Shown in pieces: positions 7,726 to 16,136 of a stretch of 64,000 nucleotides of DNA. The translations under genes were made by a program, and so were the position numbers. The stretch is from Thiocapsa bogorovii (GTDB taxonomy: Bacteria > Pseudomonadota > Gammaproteobacteria > Chromatiales > Chromatiaceae). The stretch lies in assembly GCF_021228795.1 (NCBI RefSeq), contig NZ_CP089309.1:2480001-2544000 (forward strand). The letters run 5' to 3'. Below the pieces are notes generated by a model, which searched no databases, had not been told where the DNA came from, and saw only the letters and a program-made list of their open reading frames with translations. Position 1 is the stretch's first letter; the number at the start of each line of letters is the position of its first letter.

Positions 7726-9983
7726 GCGCCGCAATCGACATGAACCGATTCCCGCCCGAGGTCGCGGATGACGAAACGTCCTTCGATGATTGGGCGCCCG
7801 ATACGGACATCCTCACGCGCACCTGCCCGAGTTGCGGTGCATCGGCCGAGTGGCCGGATTGCGCGGCATGCGGGCATCGGTTCGACGGCGAGGCCGAGGT
7901 GTCGAGCGAGCCCGAGCGCGCGCCCTACACCCCGCACATTGCCGACGAGGATGAAATTCCCCAAGAGCTGCGCGCGCTCCCCGTATGGGTCGCCTGGAAG
8001 CTGATCCAGAAACCCGGCAAGCCCAAGCCCGACAAGGCGCCCGTCTCGCCCGTCACCGGACGCACGGATAAGTGGAGCAACAACCCCGCGTTTGCGGGCA
8101 CCTTCGAGCAAGCCAGCCACTACGCGCATACGAACAAGCTGCACGGGATCGGCGTCATGCTTTGGCCGGGATGCGGATTCAGCGCGATCGACTTGGACCA
8201 CTGCCGCGATCCGCACACGGGCGAGCTGTCGGACATGGCCCGCGAGATCATGGCCGAAGCCGACAGCTACACCGAGGTGTCCCCTGGCCTGTCCGGTATC
8301 AGGATCATCTTCGCGGGCACCTTCGGTGGACACACCGGCACCGACAATCCGCGCGGGATCGAGCTCTACGAGCAGAAGCGGTTCGTCACCATCACCGGCG
8401 ACCATATCGAAGATTCGCCGTTCTGCATCGAGAAGCGCGACCTGACCGACTTGGGACGGCGCTACTTTCCCACCAAGGTGCAGCCTGCCGCATCGGAAGC
8501 GCCGCCGATCGACTTTGCACGGATCGATATCAACTCGGTCGGTCTGCCCCGTCACGCGCTGCATGTGATTCGCACCGGAGAGGCGAGCAGCTACGGCAAC
8601 GACCGCAGTAAGGCGCTGTTCGCCGTGGCGAAGGATCTGGTCAAGGCCGGCATGGATGACGACACGATTGCGTGTGTGCTTTGCGATCCGGCGAACGGGA
8701 TCAGCGAGAAGGCGCTGGAGAACCGCGGGGGCAACCTGACGAGCGCGATGGATTGGACGCGCAAGTACACCGTCGCTGCGGCACGGATGGCCGTCGCACA
8801 AGAAGCCGCACAGGCCGGCGAGCAAGGCAACGGCAGTGTCTCCTATGTCGTGAAGCCGCCCGAGAGCAAGCTTCGGCGCGTGGCGCTGTCGGGCTTCGCG
8901 TCGGCACGACTCAGCGAGCCCGAGTACATCATCAACCCCTATGTCCCGCGTCGCGTCCTGACGCTGTTCGGCGGGCATGGCGGAGAGGGTAAGTCTTACG
9001 TCGGCCTGGCGATGGCGGCCCATGTGGCTGTCGGGCGCCCGTGGGGCCCGTTGGAGGTCACGCATGGGCGCGTTGCGTTCGTCTCGTTGGAAGACGACGA
9101 GGAGGTTGTTCTGTACCGCCTCGCACGCATCGCATCCGTCTACGGGCTCGACCCGGCGCGAATCGAAGAAAACTTGATCGTACTGGACGGCACCGACGCC
9201 GATGCGCTGGTCTTCGAGCGCAGCGACGGTGGAGTCAAATCCGTGGCACCGTCGCATGAGGGGGCGCGCGTGCTGGAGATCGTCGCGAGCGAGCGGCCCG
9301 ATCTGCTGGTCATCGACAACGCATCCGACGCCTTCGACGCAGAAGAAAACAATCGCCGTCAGGTGCGCTGGTTCGTCAAATGGCTGACACGGGCCGTCAA
9401 GCCGCACCGCGGGGCCGTGCTGCTGCTGGCGCATATCGACAAGGCATCCGCGAAGTTCGGCGCCAAGGGCAACAGTTACTCGGGCTCTACAGCCTGGCAC
9501 AACTCGGCGCGTTCCCGCCTCGCCCTGGCGGACGGGGAAATCCACCACGAGAAGCTCAATCACGCCGCCAAGCATTCCGATCCGATCCGCCTCCGGTGGG
9601 ACGAAGGCGTCCCCGTGCCTGATTCCTCCTCGCGCGGAGATATTGCGGGGAAGGGAATCATCCACCAAGCGGAGGACGCGGCCCTGCTCAAGTGCATCGG
9701 GATTGCCATCGCCAACGGCGACGCGATCCCGACAGCGACGCAGGGATCAAGTACGGCATGGCGAACCCTGGAAGGCTACCCGGAGTTCACCGCCTGTTTC
9801 GGCACCGGCGACGGCAAGCGCCGCTTCAAGGAGTGTCTGGTACGTCTATCGCGAGCAGGACGCATCCGCCGCGAGATGCAGGAAACCGCCTCGCGCAAGC
9901 TCACCGAGCGATGGGTCATCGTCCACCAATCGGAGCCGTCCGCGCCCCGAAGCGAGGCCCCGCCCGAGGATCTGGCGGCATGA
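7722..9983 (+). CDS. Primase-helicase replication protein of the island
   Basis: A 753-residue replication protein. Near the N-terminus is a zinc ribbon (CPSCGAS...CAACG, about residues 35-55). Residues about 80-260 resemble the primase/polymerase-like domains of satellite and phage primases (LPVWVAWKLIQKPGKPKPDK; FSAIDLDHCRDPHTGELSD with the acidic D-x-D/H set; SPGLSGIRIIFAG). The C-terminal half is a RepA/DnaB-type AAA ATPase: Walker A GGHGGEGKS, a SLEDDEE segment, and Walker B LLVIDNASD, then a sensor region LLLAHIDKASAKFG. It should prime and unwind the excised element. The start at 7722 (ATGA overlap) is preferred over an upstream in-frame codon. A cluster of TGCGCGCA repeats follows directly and may be the origin. 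Confidence 0.85.
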   Translation: MSAAIDMNRFPPEVADDETSFDDWAPDTDILTRTCPSCGASAEWPDCAACGHRFDGEAEVSSEPERAPYTPHIADEDEIPQELRALPVWVAWKLIQKPGKPKPDKAPVSPVTGRTDKWSNNPAFAGTFEQASHYAHTNKLHGIGVMLWPGCGFSAIDLDHCRDPHTGELSDMAREIMAEADSYTEVSPGLSGIRIIFAGTFGGHTGTDNPRGIELYEQKRFVTITGDHIEDSPFCIEKRDLTDLGRRYFPTKVQPAASEAPPIDFARIDINSVGLPRHALHVIRTGEASSYGNDRSKALFAVAKDLVKAGMDDDTIACVLCDPANGISEKALENRGGNLTSAMDWTRKYTVAAARMAVAQEAAQAGEQGNGSVSYVVKPPESKLRRVALSGFASARLSEPEYIINPYVPRRVLTLFGGHGGEGKSYVGLAMAAHVAVGRPWGPLEVTHGRVAFVSLEDDEEVVLYRLARIASVYGLDPARIEENLIVLDGTDADALVFERSDGGVKSVAPSHEGARVLEIVASERPDLLVIDNASDAFDAEENNRRQVRWFVKWLTRAVKPHRGAVLLLAHIDKASAKFGAKGNSYSGSTAWHNSARSRLALADGEIHHEKLNHAAKHSDPIRLRWDEGVPVPDSSSRGDIAGKGIIHQAEDAALLKCIGIAIANGDAIPTATQGSSTAWRTLEGYPEFTACFGTGDGKRRFKECLVRLSRAGRIRREMQETASRKLTERWVIVHQSEPSAPRSEAPPEDLAA

Positions 9984-9995
9984 AAACCGAGCCTT

Positions 9996-10181
9996 TGCGC
10001 ACATTGCGCGCATTCGCGCTGATTTCGATATATGCGCAATGCGTGCAGGGGCACCGCCGCCCTGCGCGCATTCATAGGGGGTACGGGGGATATTTGAATG
10101 CGCGCAACCTTTCTTTTTGGTCGGGTATTCCGAGCCCCGAAACCCTCCACCGAGGCGCCCGAGAGCGCCGAATGCGCGCAA
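9996..10181. repeat. TGCGCGCA repeat cluster; candidate replication origin (iterons)
   Basis: The self-complementary octamer TGCGCGCA occurs at 10005-10012, 10063-10070, 10099-10106 and 10174-10181, with variants TGCGTGCA at 10040-10047 and TGCGCA at 9996-10001 and 10033-10038. The last two exact copies lie in longer direct repeats (GAATGCGCGCAACC followed by a pyrimidine/T-rich tract). The cluster begins directly after the primase-helicase stop and lies in a 244-base gap free of genes, a usual place for an initiator-linked origin. Origin function is inference. Confidence 0.55.
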
Positions 10182-10227
10182 CCCTCCTTTTTTGTGGGTT
10201 ATTCATCTACACCACCACCGAGAGACC

Positions 10228-10641
10228 ATGACCAAGACCGACCACAACCCCGTTGACCTGATCCCAGCCGAGCAGGCCCGCGCCGCCGACCTGTTCGAAC
10301 AGTGGCGCCCCCGGCTGGAATACGAAGCGCGCAATCAGGCGAAGGAAGAGGCGCGGAGGATTTCGTTCGTCTTGGTCGGTGACTTGCTCAAGGCCCCCGA
10401 GCCGCCGTCATTCGTCGGACGTCGCGTCGAGGGCGCCTACCGTCGGGGTTACTGGCACGGGTTCGGCGAGGCCCTGGACAACCTCCTGCAAGCCGGGGCA
10501 AAGCGCAGCGCCGCTTGGGTTCGGGTCGCGCGATTCTGCGACGGCCCGCTGAAGCGTTGGCGGTATGCGAGCAAGCCCAGGGATTCCGAGATCCCGCCGA
10601 GCTTCGATTCGCGCGAGATGGACAGCGAGGCCGCGTCATGA
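10228..10641 (+). CDS. Hypothetical protein, first of three coupled small island genes
   Basis: A 137-residue basic protein beginning MTKTDHNPVDLIPAEQARAA. The frame is open 37 codons further upstream, but that part has no coding character and overlaps the repeat cluster, so the ATG at 10228 is chosen. It is rich in Arg, Lys and aromatic residues (RVEGAYRRGYWHGFGEALDN; WVRVARFCDGPLKRWRYASK), soluble, with no signal peptide. No family is recognised. Its stop overlaps the following start (ATGA). Confidence 0.65.
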   Translation: MTKTDHNPVDLIPAEQARAADLFEQWRPRLEYEARNQAKEEARRISFVLVGDLLKAPEPPSFVGRRVEGAYRRGYWHGFGEALDNLLQAGAKRSAAWVRVARFCDGPLKRWRYASKPRDSEIPPSFDSREMDSEAAS

Positions 10642-10916
10642 CCACCAAGCAAAGGCCCCTCCTCGCCCTGGTCGATCGCGCGCCCGCGCCGATTCCCCGC
10701 GACGAGCACGGATGCCCGCGACACGTCTACATCGCAGAAAACGAGCTTTGGTGCTCGTGGGGAAGCGACGGCGACACGTTCGCCGAGGTCGCGGCCCTGC
10801 CGTGGGACGAGGCCGTCTCGGTCTTCCGTCAATGGTGGACCGCGCGCCAAGAGCAGACCGAACGGCAGATCGATGTCTACGCCCGTCGCGCAAAGATCCG
10901 GGAGGCGAAACCATGA
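10638..10916 (+). CDS. Hypothetical protein, second of three coupled small island genes
   Basis: A 92-residue protein, MTTKQRPLLALVDRAPAPIP, joined by ATGA overlaps to both neighbours. A central tryptophan-rich acidic stretch (ENELWCSWGSDGDTFAEVAA) precedes a helical basic tail (WWTARQEQTERQIDVYARRA). Small size, strict coupling and lack of signal peptide suggest an accessory phage-like protein; no function can be assigned. Confidence 0.6.
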   Translation: MTTKQRPLLALVDRAPAPIPRDEHGCPRHVYIAENELWCSWGSDGDTFAEVAALPWDEAVSVFRQWWTARQEQTERQIDVYARRAKIREAKP

Positions 10917-11437
10917 GTGGACCCGACTTCATGACCGACGAGACCTACACCGACCCCGGTTATCAGGCCCGCCGCGCGAGCGGCTACCTGACGCATCCTC
11001 CGGCCCGCTACCGCGATCCCGAGCCCCCGGTCGATTGGCCCCCGGGCCCGCCGCCCGTGCGCTGCATCGAATGCGCGCACAGCAAGGCGATGAAGCTCGG
11101 CTTCTGCTCGGTCGCGGGCAAACGCACGTCGGGCGTGGCGCATTGGCGCCGATGCGGATCCTTCGAGGCGAGGCCCGCAGCGGGGAAGGAGCGCCCCGCG
11201 GATGCCCCGGAGCGCCCCGTAGAGGCCCCGCCGATGCCCGAGCTTCCGACGCTATCCCTTCACCCGGCGATGCGTCTACGCGCCACCCTGGTGGACCAAG
11301 GCGCGATTCACCGGCTCGCGGAGCTGACTGCACTCGACGGCGGGCGCGTCGGTGTGCGGCTGGCTCCCGACCTGACCGACGGCGAAGTATTGGACACCCT
11401 GAGGTGGATCGCGTGGATTCTCCGCTCGGACCGGTAA
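10913..11437 (+). CDS. Hypothetical protein with cysteine cluster, third of three coupled small island genes
   Basis: A 174-residue protein starting MSGPDFMTDETYTDPGYQAR. Residues about 48-80 hold a cysteine set (CIEC, then FCSVAG and RRCGSFE) that could bind zinc. A proline/alanine-rich linker follows (about 85-115), then a helical C-terminal part ending VLDTLRWIAWILRSDR. ATGA overlap with the preceding gene places it at the end of a three-gene unit. No family is recognised. Confidence 0.65.
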   Translation: MSGPDFMTDETYTDPGYQARRASGYLTHPPARYRDPEPPVDWPPGPPPVRCIECAHSKAMKLGFCSVAGKRTSGVAHWRRCGSFEARPAAGKERPADAPERPVEAPPMPELPTLSLHPAMRLRATLVDQGAIHRLAELTALDGGRVGVRLAPDLTDGEVLDTLRWIAWILRSDR

Positions 11438-11867
11438 AACCGAATCACACCATAAGGCGCTAACCATGCGTTCACCGAGCAACGAGGCAAGACAATGACC
11501 ACTTCAAGGACAGAGCCGGCCCACGAGCCGGAGAGTCGCGTGTCCCTCGTGATACCTCGCGGGGGCATCCTGCTGCCGCGAAGACTCGGTCCTTGGCGAC
11601 GACCTTTTTGGGCCCGGGTTCGCCCTGCGGTCGCGGCCGTGCCCGACTCCCCGCTGGTCCGCCGGGCACGACTGCGCCCTCAAATGGCTTGACGGCGTGT
11701 GGGATGCGCTCTGCATGTTGCCTCCGCGGCGTCGGGACTTCCGCCCCTTCGCCACTGCGGCAACACGCTCGCGCCCACGCCTACCCGGGACTACGCGCCT
11801 TCGCTTCGCTCTCCATGGCGCGCAGCGCGCGTCCTCTGATCGAATCCTGAATCAACAGGGAAAAACC
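11438..11867. other. 430-base region without a confident gene; GC-rich and structured
   Basis: A 65-codon frame (11495-11692, MTTSRTEPAHEPESRVSLVI) is possible but its composition and lack of a good ribosome site make it doubtful. The region is dominated by GC-rich self-complementary stretches (for example CCTCGCGGGGGCATCC, and GGCGCGCAGCGCGCG near 11818-11833). It separates the early replication-type genes from the DUF5681 block; a structured RNA, packaging or regulatory site is possible, none is proven. Confidence 0.35.
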
Positions 11868-12272
11868 ATGCAATTTCAGAAAGGCAAATCCGGTAACCCG
11901 CGTGGCCGACCGCGCCGCACCGACACTGAAGCGGCCCTTCGCCAAAAGATCCGCGACAACCTGCCGGGGATCTTGGACGGCGTAATCACACAAGCCCAGG
12001 CAGGTGACACGGCCGCGGCCAAGATCCTTCTTGATCGCGCCCTGCCCGCCTTGAAGCCGCTGGATCGCGCCGTCACGCTCCCGCTGGCCGGCGGCCTGTC
12101 CGAAGCCGGTCACTCGGTCCTCGCGGCTGTCGGAGAGGGCAAACTGACCCCTGAGCAAGGCGCCCGCATTTTGGGCGGGATCGGTAGTCTGGCCCGTATT
12201 GTCGAAACCGATGAATTGATCCACCGAATCGAAGCGCTGGAGGCTGCAACCAATGCCAAGCCGACTGATTAG
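11868..12272 (+). CDS. DUF5681 domain protein
   Basis: A 134-residue protein whose N-terminus FQKGKSGNPRGRPRRTD is the signature of DUF5681 proteins, small basic-then-helical proteins common in prophages and mobile elements, often near terminase or integrase genes. Function is unknown; a DNA-binding or terminase-small-subunit-like role has been guessed from context only. The rest is helical with LPGILDGVITQAQAGDTAAA and a C-terminal leucine/isoleucine-rich segment that may oligomerise. The ATG at 11868 follows an A-rich leader with AGGG nine bases upstream. The next gene starts 20 bases before its end. Confidence 0.75.
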   Translation: MQFQKGKSGNPRGRPRRTDTEAALRQKIRDNLPGILDGVITQAQAGDTAAAKILLDRALPALKPLDRAVTLPLAGGLSEAGHSVLAAVGEGKLTPEQGARILGGIGSLARIVETDELIHRIEALEAATNAKPTD

Positions 12273-12441
12273 GCGTGTCGAGACCTTGGAAAAAGCACTC
12301 GGAGACCCGGAACAGACCGTCGACTTGTTCGGCTGCAAGCTCACCATTACGAGGCTCCGTGAAATCCTCGCCGGCCTGCCGCAGCGATCCATCGGTCCAA
12401 AGCCAGACCCATCAGGAGCCCGCAAATGTCTATCGCCCTAA
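12253..12441 (+). CDS. Tiny hypothetical protein, paralogue of the next gene at its N-terminus
   Basis: A 62-residue protein beginning MPSRLIRRVETLEKALGDPE, overlapping the DUF5681 gene by 20 bases and the following gene by 16. The first 15 residues match the pattern of the next protein's start (MSIALTRRVEALENRV): a short amphipathic helix R-R-V-E-x-L-E. The remainder is unrelated to the neighbour. Overlaps on both sides support translation; function unknown. Confidence 0.5.
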   Translation: MPSRLIRRVETLEKALGDPEQTVDLFGCKLTITRLREILAGLPQRSIGPKPDPSGARKCLSP

Positions 12442-12671
12442 CACGCCGGGTGGAAGCGCTGGAAAATCGTGTCGCCCCCCAGGCGGTGATCGTGCTCCGC
12501 TCCTGCGAGGCTTGCGGCCAAACCGTCGCACTTGACGACCTTGGTAGTCAGTGCGGCTCGCATCCGCAACTCGTCATCCCCGAGGGCGGGACGGTGATTC
12601 GTGTGCGGTTCAATGACTCAACGCCCGTGACTAGGACCGGCACCCTTCCGATCGCGCGCGCCGAGAACTGA
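12426..12671 (+). CDS. Tiny hypothetical protein with one CxxC
   Basis: An 81-residue protein, MSIALTRRVEALENRVAPQA, sharing its N-terminal helix pattern with the preceding small protein. A single CEACG motif lies near residue 28, with another Cys in GSQCGSHPQ, so a zinc or disulfide role is possible. The C-terminal half is beta-like (VIPEGGTVIRVRFNDSTPVT). It is the last gene of the rightward island block. No family recognised. Confidence 0.5.
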   Translation: MSIALTRRVEALENRVAPQAVIVLRSCEACGQTVALDDLGSQCGSHPQLVIPEGGTVIRVRFNDSTPVTRTGTLPIARAEN

Positions 12672-12960
12672 CGACTGCGCCTTCTCCGTCGACGATTTCT
12701 TGGCTTCCGTCACCGCCGCGCCAGCGGCGATTCGGCGCCGCGTCTGTTGTTTCCAATATTATCTCGTCACGGATTTCTAAGATTCGCTCACCGGATTTCC
12801 GCCGATCTTTCCGCCCTGAGGCACGGGCCGAGATGCCCTGGGCGAGTAGGGTCCGGATCTGCCTTTCGGCGCCTCGTCCGGGGCGACCGGTATGGACGCG
12901 TAGCGGCCAGTAACGGCCATTCGTCAAGCATGAAAATCCTGCCGAAGCAGGCTCTATATT

Positions 12961-13593
12961 TCAGGCAGGAGCCCTTCTTCTCCCGAGGTATCCGAAGATA
13001 CCGAGTGCCGAGGCGAAGAGCCACGCGGCGGCGGGGAGCGGCACCGCCGATAAGTGCTCCCTGACAAGAAACACGCCCGAGAACGAATGTGGTTCGTATA
13101 GATTAAACGCTTGATAGTTATCAGGGCTCAGCAAGTAGCTCAGGTTGCTGTCATTGCGAATAATGGCATGGCCAGCGAAGTTATCGGAATTTTGGAATCT
13201 GCCCCAGGAAATGGCTCCCTCAAAAGTTGCGCCAAACAATGAAACAAACTCATTGGCTTCGGCTTGGTCAATACCGGATGTTTCGCGAACGTTGCTAGCA
13301 GTCGGATCGAGATCGAAAAATTTGCCGATCAATGTTTTGACTTCCGTGAAGGTGGCGGCACGCCAACGCTCATGACTATGAATCGCTTCTGCACCAGTCA
13401 CGCTCAAAGATGTTGTTAGATTCAGATCCAACCATTCAAGGTCGGTGGACGTATCAAGCGTGATTCCGTTATCACCGGAGCTCAAGCGGTCTAACGAAAC
13501 AAACTCGGCTTGGGAGTCCATGGCGACGCCGAATGTCAGTGTAATGAATGCTAGACCAGCGCAAATGGTTCTTGTTTGCTGCTTGTTCATCAT
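12961..13593 (-). CDS. VPLPA-CTERM sorting-domain surface protein
   Basis: A 210-residue exported protein on the opposite strand from the island core. It starts MMNKQQTRTICAGLAFITLT with a signal peptide ending near AMDSQA, carries a DUF1566-like/Lcl-type region (LEWLDLNLTTSLS, RWRAATFTEVKTLIG), and ends with the VPLPA-CTERM anchor: VPLPAAAWLFASALGIFGYL then RRRAPA. Such tails are recognised and cleaved by exosortase-type enzymes during export to the surface or matrix. Base composition is visibly more AT-rich than the island core and chromosome, indicating cargo of separate origin. Its exosortase is not in the window. Confidence 0.85.
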   Translation of the reverse strand: MMNKQQTRTICAGLAFITLTFGVAMDSQAEFVSLDRLSSGDNGITLDTSTDLEWLDLNLTTSLSVTGAEAIHSHERWRAATFTEVKTLIGKFFDLDPTASNVRETSGIDQAEANEFVSLFGATFEGAISWGRFQNSDNFAGHAIIRNDSNLSYLLSPDNYQAFNLYEPHSFSGVFLVREHLSAVPLPAAAWLFASALGIFGYLGRRRAPA

Positions 13594-15265
13594 TCTTAGT
13601 CTCCTAGAGAGCGAGTATTCTTTCGTTTGCTACTTCGCGGGAGCAACTCTCATCGCAGCAAGTTTCATACCGACACTTTAATGCGCTTGTCCAAACAATG
13701 CGTTAGCTGGCTAAATTTCCGATCTTTTTTATCGGGATGTAAAATCGTTCGACAATGGAAATATGCGCATAGGGCCCGACCGATCGGAGCGAGGATCCGC
13801 TTCGGGTCGTTATGCACAGATCGCGGCTCGGCAAGCGGATGCGGTGGAAGGCCAGCTGGCCGCCGTTGAATGGTTTCCGGGCCGCCCCAGAACGGCAGTT
13901 AGAATCAAAGCGTCTTCAGGAAACCAAGCAGACCGTCAGGTGCCCGTTAACGCTGGAACGCTGCGTGTGGTTCGGGGAGGTTCGCCGGGGCCGGCTGCGC
14001 CATCGGCTGCTCGGCTTCGACGTACAGATGCATCGTCGCGGGACTTTCGCGGTCTGAGTAAGAGTGGCATGGGTCCGGGTGTCTGCAGTCGACGCCCAAA
14101 GACGTTTGTCGCTGCTCACGGCGGCGTCCTGACAGGAGGCGCCCCCAATGCTGGAGATCGGCGCGATGATGTCCCGCATTCGGTGGCCGAGACGTACTTT
14201 TGGCCTTACCCTGTCTCGCTCTCTGCGCGCGCTTGGCGCCGAAGATTCAAGGGATCTTGAGCATTACATAAATGACCTTTTGGAGATTCTTACATAAGGG
14301 TCAAGACGCGCCGCTGATGTCGATCAGCCCGATGGACTGTAAAAATTCCTGACAGCAGGGGCTGAGTTTAATGGGCGCCGGCGTTTGGAAATCTGGGGAG
14401 CTTTCAACGAATCGCTATCGGCGACCGATCTGCGGCGCCGGTTCTTTGCTGATTCCGCGCCTAGAGGGATGACGAGAGTCGCAAGGTCTGCTGGCCTGGT
14501 CGCAGCGGTCGTTCGTTTGTCTGGTACTCTGTCTGCAGTGGGTCGTAAGGGCTTGCCAACGCTCAGGGTTGTGGGTGACCGCAATGCGCGTCAAGCCGAC
14601 GCTCACCACCGGCAGATGAGCGTCTGCAGTGTGCCGCTGCCGTTAGGGTCGCCTGAACTGACCCAATCCAAGACTAGCTGGACCGCAGGCAGCCGCAAAA
14701 GCGGTGGACGAATCCGGTAGGGTCAGCGCGGATTACTCTGAGAAATTCCCGTGGAATAAAGTGACCGACAGCACCAAGGTTTCGCTTCGGCCCGCAGCCC
14801 ATCCGATGCGGCCAAGCGACGCCAGACGGCCAAAGCCCGTTCCATCACGCGCCGATGGACAGCTTCTAAGTTCAGCACCAGCCGCCGCGTGAGGATCTCG
14901 TGATGCCGACCCGGCGATATCGAGGCTGCTCCGCAGTGCGCATCGATCGCGGTCCGCTCCCATGAGCATCCGACAGAGGTCGATGAAGTCCTCTTGAGCC
15001 AAGGCGCGCTCGGTGAGGGTGACGCCCGGTCACTTGGCGTTGAGGTGTTCCGCGGACATGAGTATTCCTCCTTGTCGTGGCTGAAAACCGGCGAGCGATG
15101 AATTCGCAATCTAGCGTAACCGACACGGGCACGCGGCCCACGAAAGCGGAGGGTGCAATGATCCAGGGTAACCGACAAGGCAGAAACGATCATGCTGAAC
15201 AACTGCCGAGATCCTCGCCGTACGGTCAGGACCCGCACGAAGCCGCGGCCGCTCGGGATTGCCCC
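13594..15265. other. 1.7-kb region without recognisable genes, decayed sequence
   Basis: Only short, out-of-frame coding fragments are visible. It includes the upstream region of the VPLPA-CTERM gene, a diverged repeat (14642-14750) with a second copy outside the island at 18675-18780, and a minus-strand stretch near 14880-15062 (start MSAEHLNAK, quickly stopped, then LTERALAQEDFIDLCRMLMG in frame) that looks like a broken small gene. Composition is mixed and frames are short on both strands, as in a degraded insertion-rich segment. Confidence 0.5.
14642..14750 (+). repeat. Diverged ~108-bp repeat, copy 1 (inside island)
   Basis: Aligns with 18675-18780 over its whole length with scattered substitutions and small gaps; the best-kept cores are GACCGCAGGC and GCGCGGATTACTC. 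One copy lies inside the island and one outside, so the family predates or is independent of the island. No coding potential in either copy. Confidence 0.6.
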
Positions 15266-15297
15266 AAGGGCGGGGCGCGCCTCGCCCTTGCATTTTT
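15266..15297 (+). terminator. Rho-independent terminator
   Basis: A 10-bp stem with one mismatch, AAGGGCGGGG (15266-15275) against CCTCGCCCTT (15280-15289), has a CGCG loop and is followed by gcattttt. It ends whatever transcript crosses the decayed region and insulates the gene starting at 15347. Confidence 0.6.
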
Positions 15298-15346
15298 CCG
15301 TCAGTGACGAATACTCTTAATTACCGTCAGTGACAGGAAAGACACC

Positions 15347-15697
15347 ATGCCCGAAGCCAAGAAGCGAGGCCGGCCCGCAACAGGGTCCGCCATGACCGGC
15401 GCAGAGCGGCAGCGGCTGTACATGGAACGCATCAAGGCCCGGGCCCCGGCAACCGACGCAGGCGAAGCCGCGGAGCTGCGCAAGCGGCTGGCGGATGCCT
15501 TGGAGGATGTCGCTCGGTTGAACAAGGAGAACGATCGGCTCGCGGTCGAGAACGACGGCCTCAAGCGCAGGCTGAAGGCGAAGGAGACGCGCGAGACGGA
15601 TCTCTGCAAGCGCCTGGACACCGCGGTCGCCGAAAGGGATCAGGCACGCGCGGCCAAGGTGCAGGCCGAGGGGGATCTTGCGCTGTCGCGTCGGTGA
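15347..15697 (+). CDS. Small basic coiled-coil protein, unknown function
   Basis: A 116-residue protein beginning MPEAKKRGRPATGSAMTGAE. The RGRP-x-TG start followed by ERQRLYMERIKA is common to small mobile-element proteins of unknown role and suggests AT-hook-like DNA contact. Residues about 45-115 form a continuous heptad-rich coiled coil (ELRKRLADALEDVARLNKEN and onward). A ribosome site AGGAAAG lies just upstream. Two direct copies of CGTCAGTGAC (15299-15308 and 15324-15333) sit in its leader and could be an operator. A strong terminator follows at 15753. Confidence 0.7.
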   Translation: MPEAKKRGRPATGSAMTGAERQRLYMERIKARAPATDAGEAAELRKRLADALEDVARLNKENDRLAVENDGLKRRLKAKETRETDLCKRLDTAVAERDQARAAKVQAEGDLALSRR

Positions 15698-15752
15698 CAC
15701 CCAACCGCCCGGCTCCTCCGGGCAGCGATTGCACTGCACTCGAGTTCGACCG

Positions 15753-15776
15753 ACCCGCCCGCGTGGCGGGTTTTTC
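15753..15776 (+). terminator. Rho-independent terminator
   Basis: A 7-bp stem ACCCGCC (15753-15759) pairs with GGCGGGT (15765-15771) around a five-base loop and runs into TTTTTC. It closes the transcript of the coiled-coil gene 15347-15697. Confidence 0.75.
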
Positions 15777-16136
15777 ATGGGCGATGCGGGGAACCGGGTC
15801 GAGACAGGCCCCGAGCGAGCGACCTTGGTTCATTTCTGGTTTATCGCGCCAGCGGAACGCGAGCAAGAGCGCCGCCACCGTGCGGGCGAGCCAGGTAGCA
15901 GCACTCAAATACGGACAGCGCCTCAGGCGCCAAGGAGACGGGGTCTTCGGCATCTACGCAGGTCACGCGCGATCAACTGCCTCGCGCAGATCCGCGAACT
16001 ACAATCGGAACTAGCGATAATCGCGCAGTGTACGGATTGATAGTCTCTGCATCGCTAACACCAAAAGTCAGTTGGCTCTGAATGAGGTGCGTCGTTCCAC
16101 GGCGGCTCACCGTGGCGGTTTGTATTTGGGGGACGA

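Noticed and set aside
13763-14260. 165-codon plus-strand frame in the decayed part of the island
   Set aside because: No family pattern, Arg/Ser/Gly-rich shadow composition and no ribosome site.
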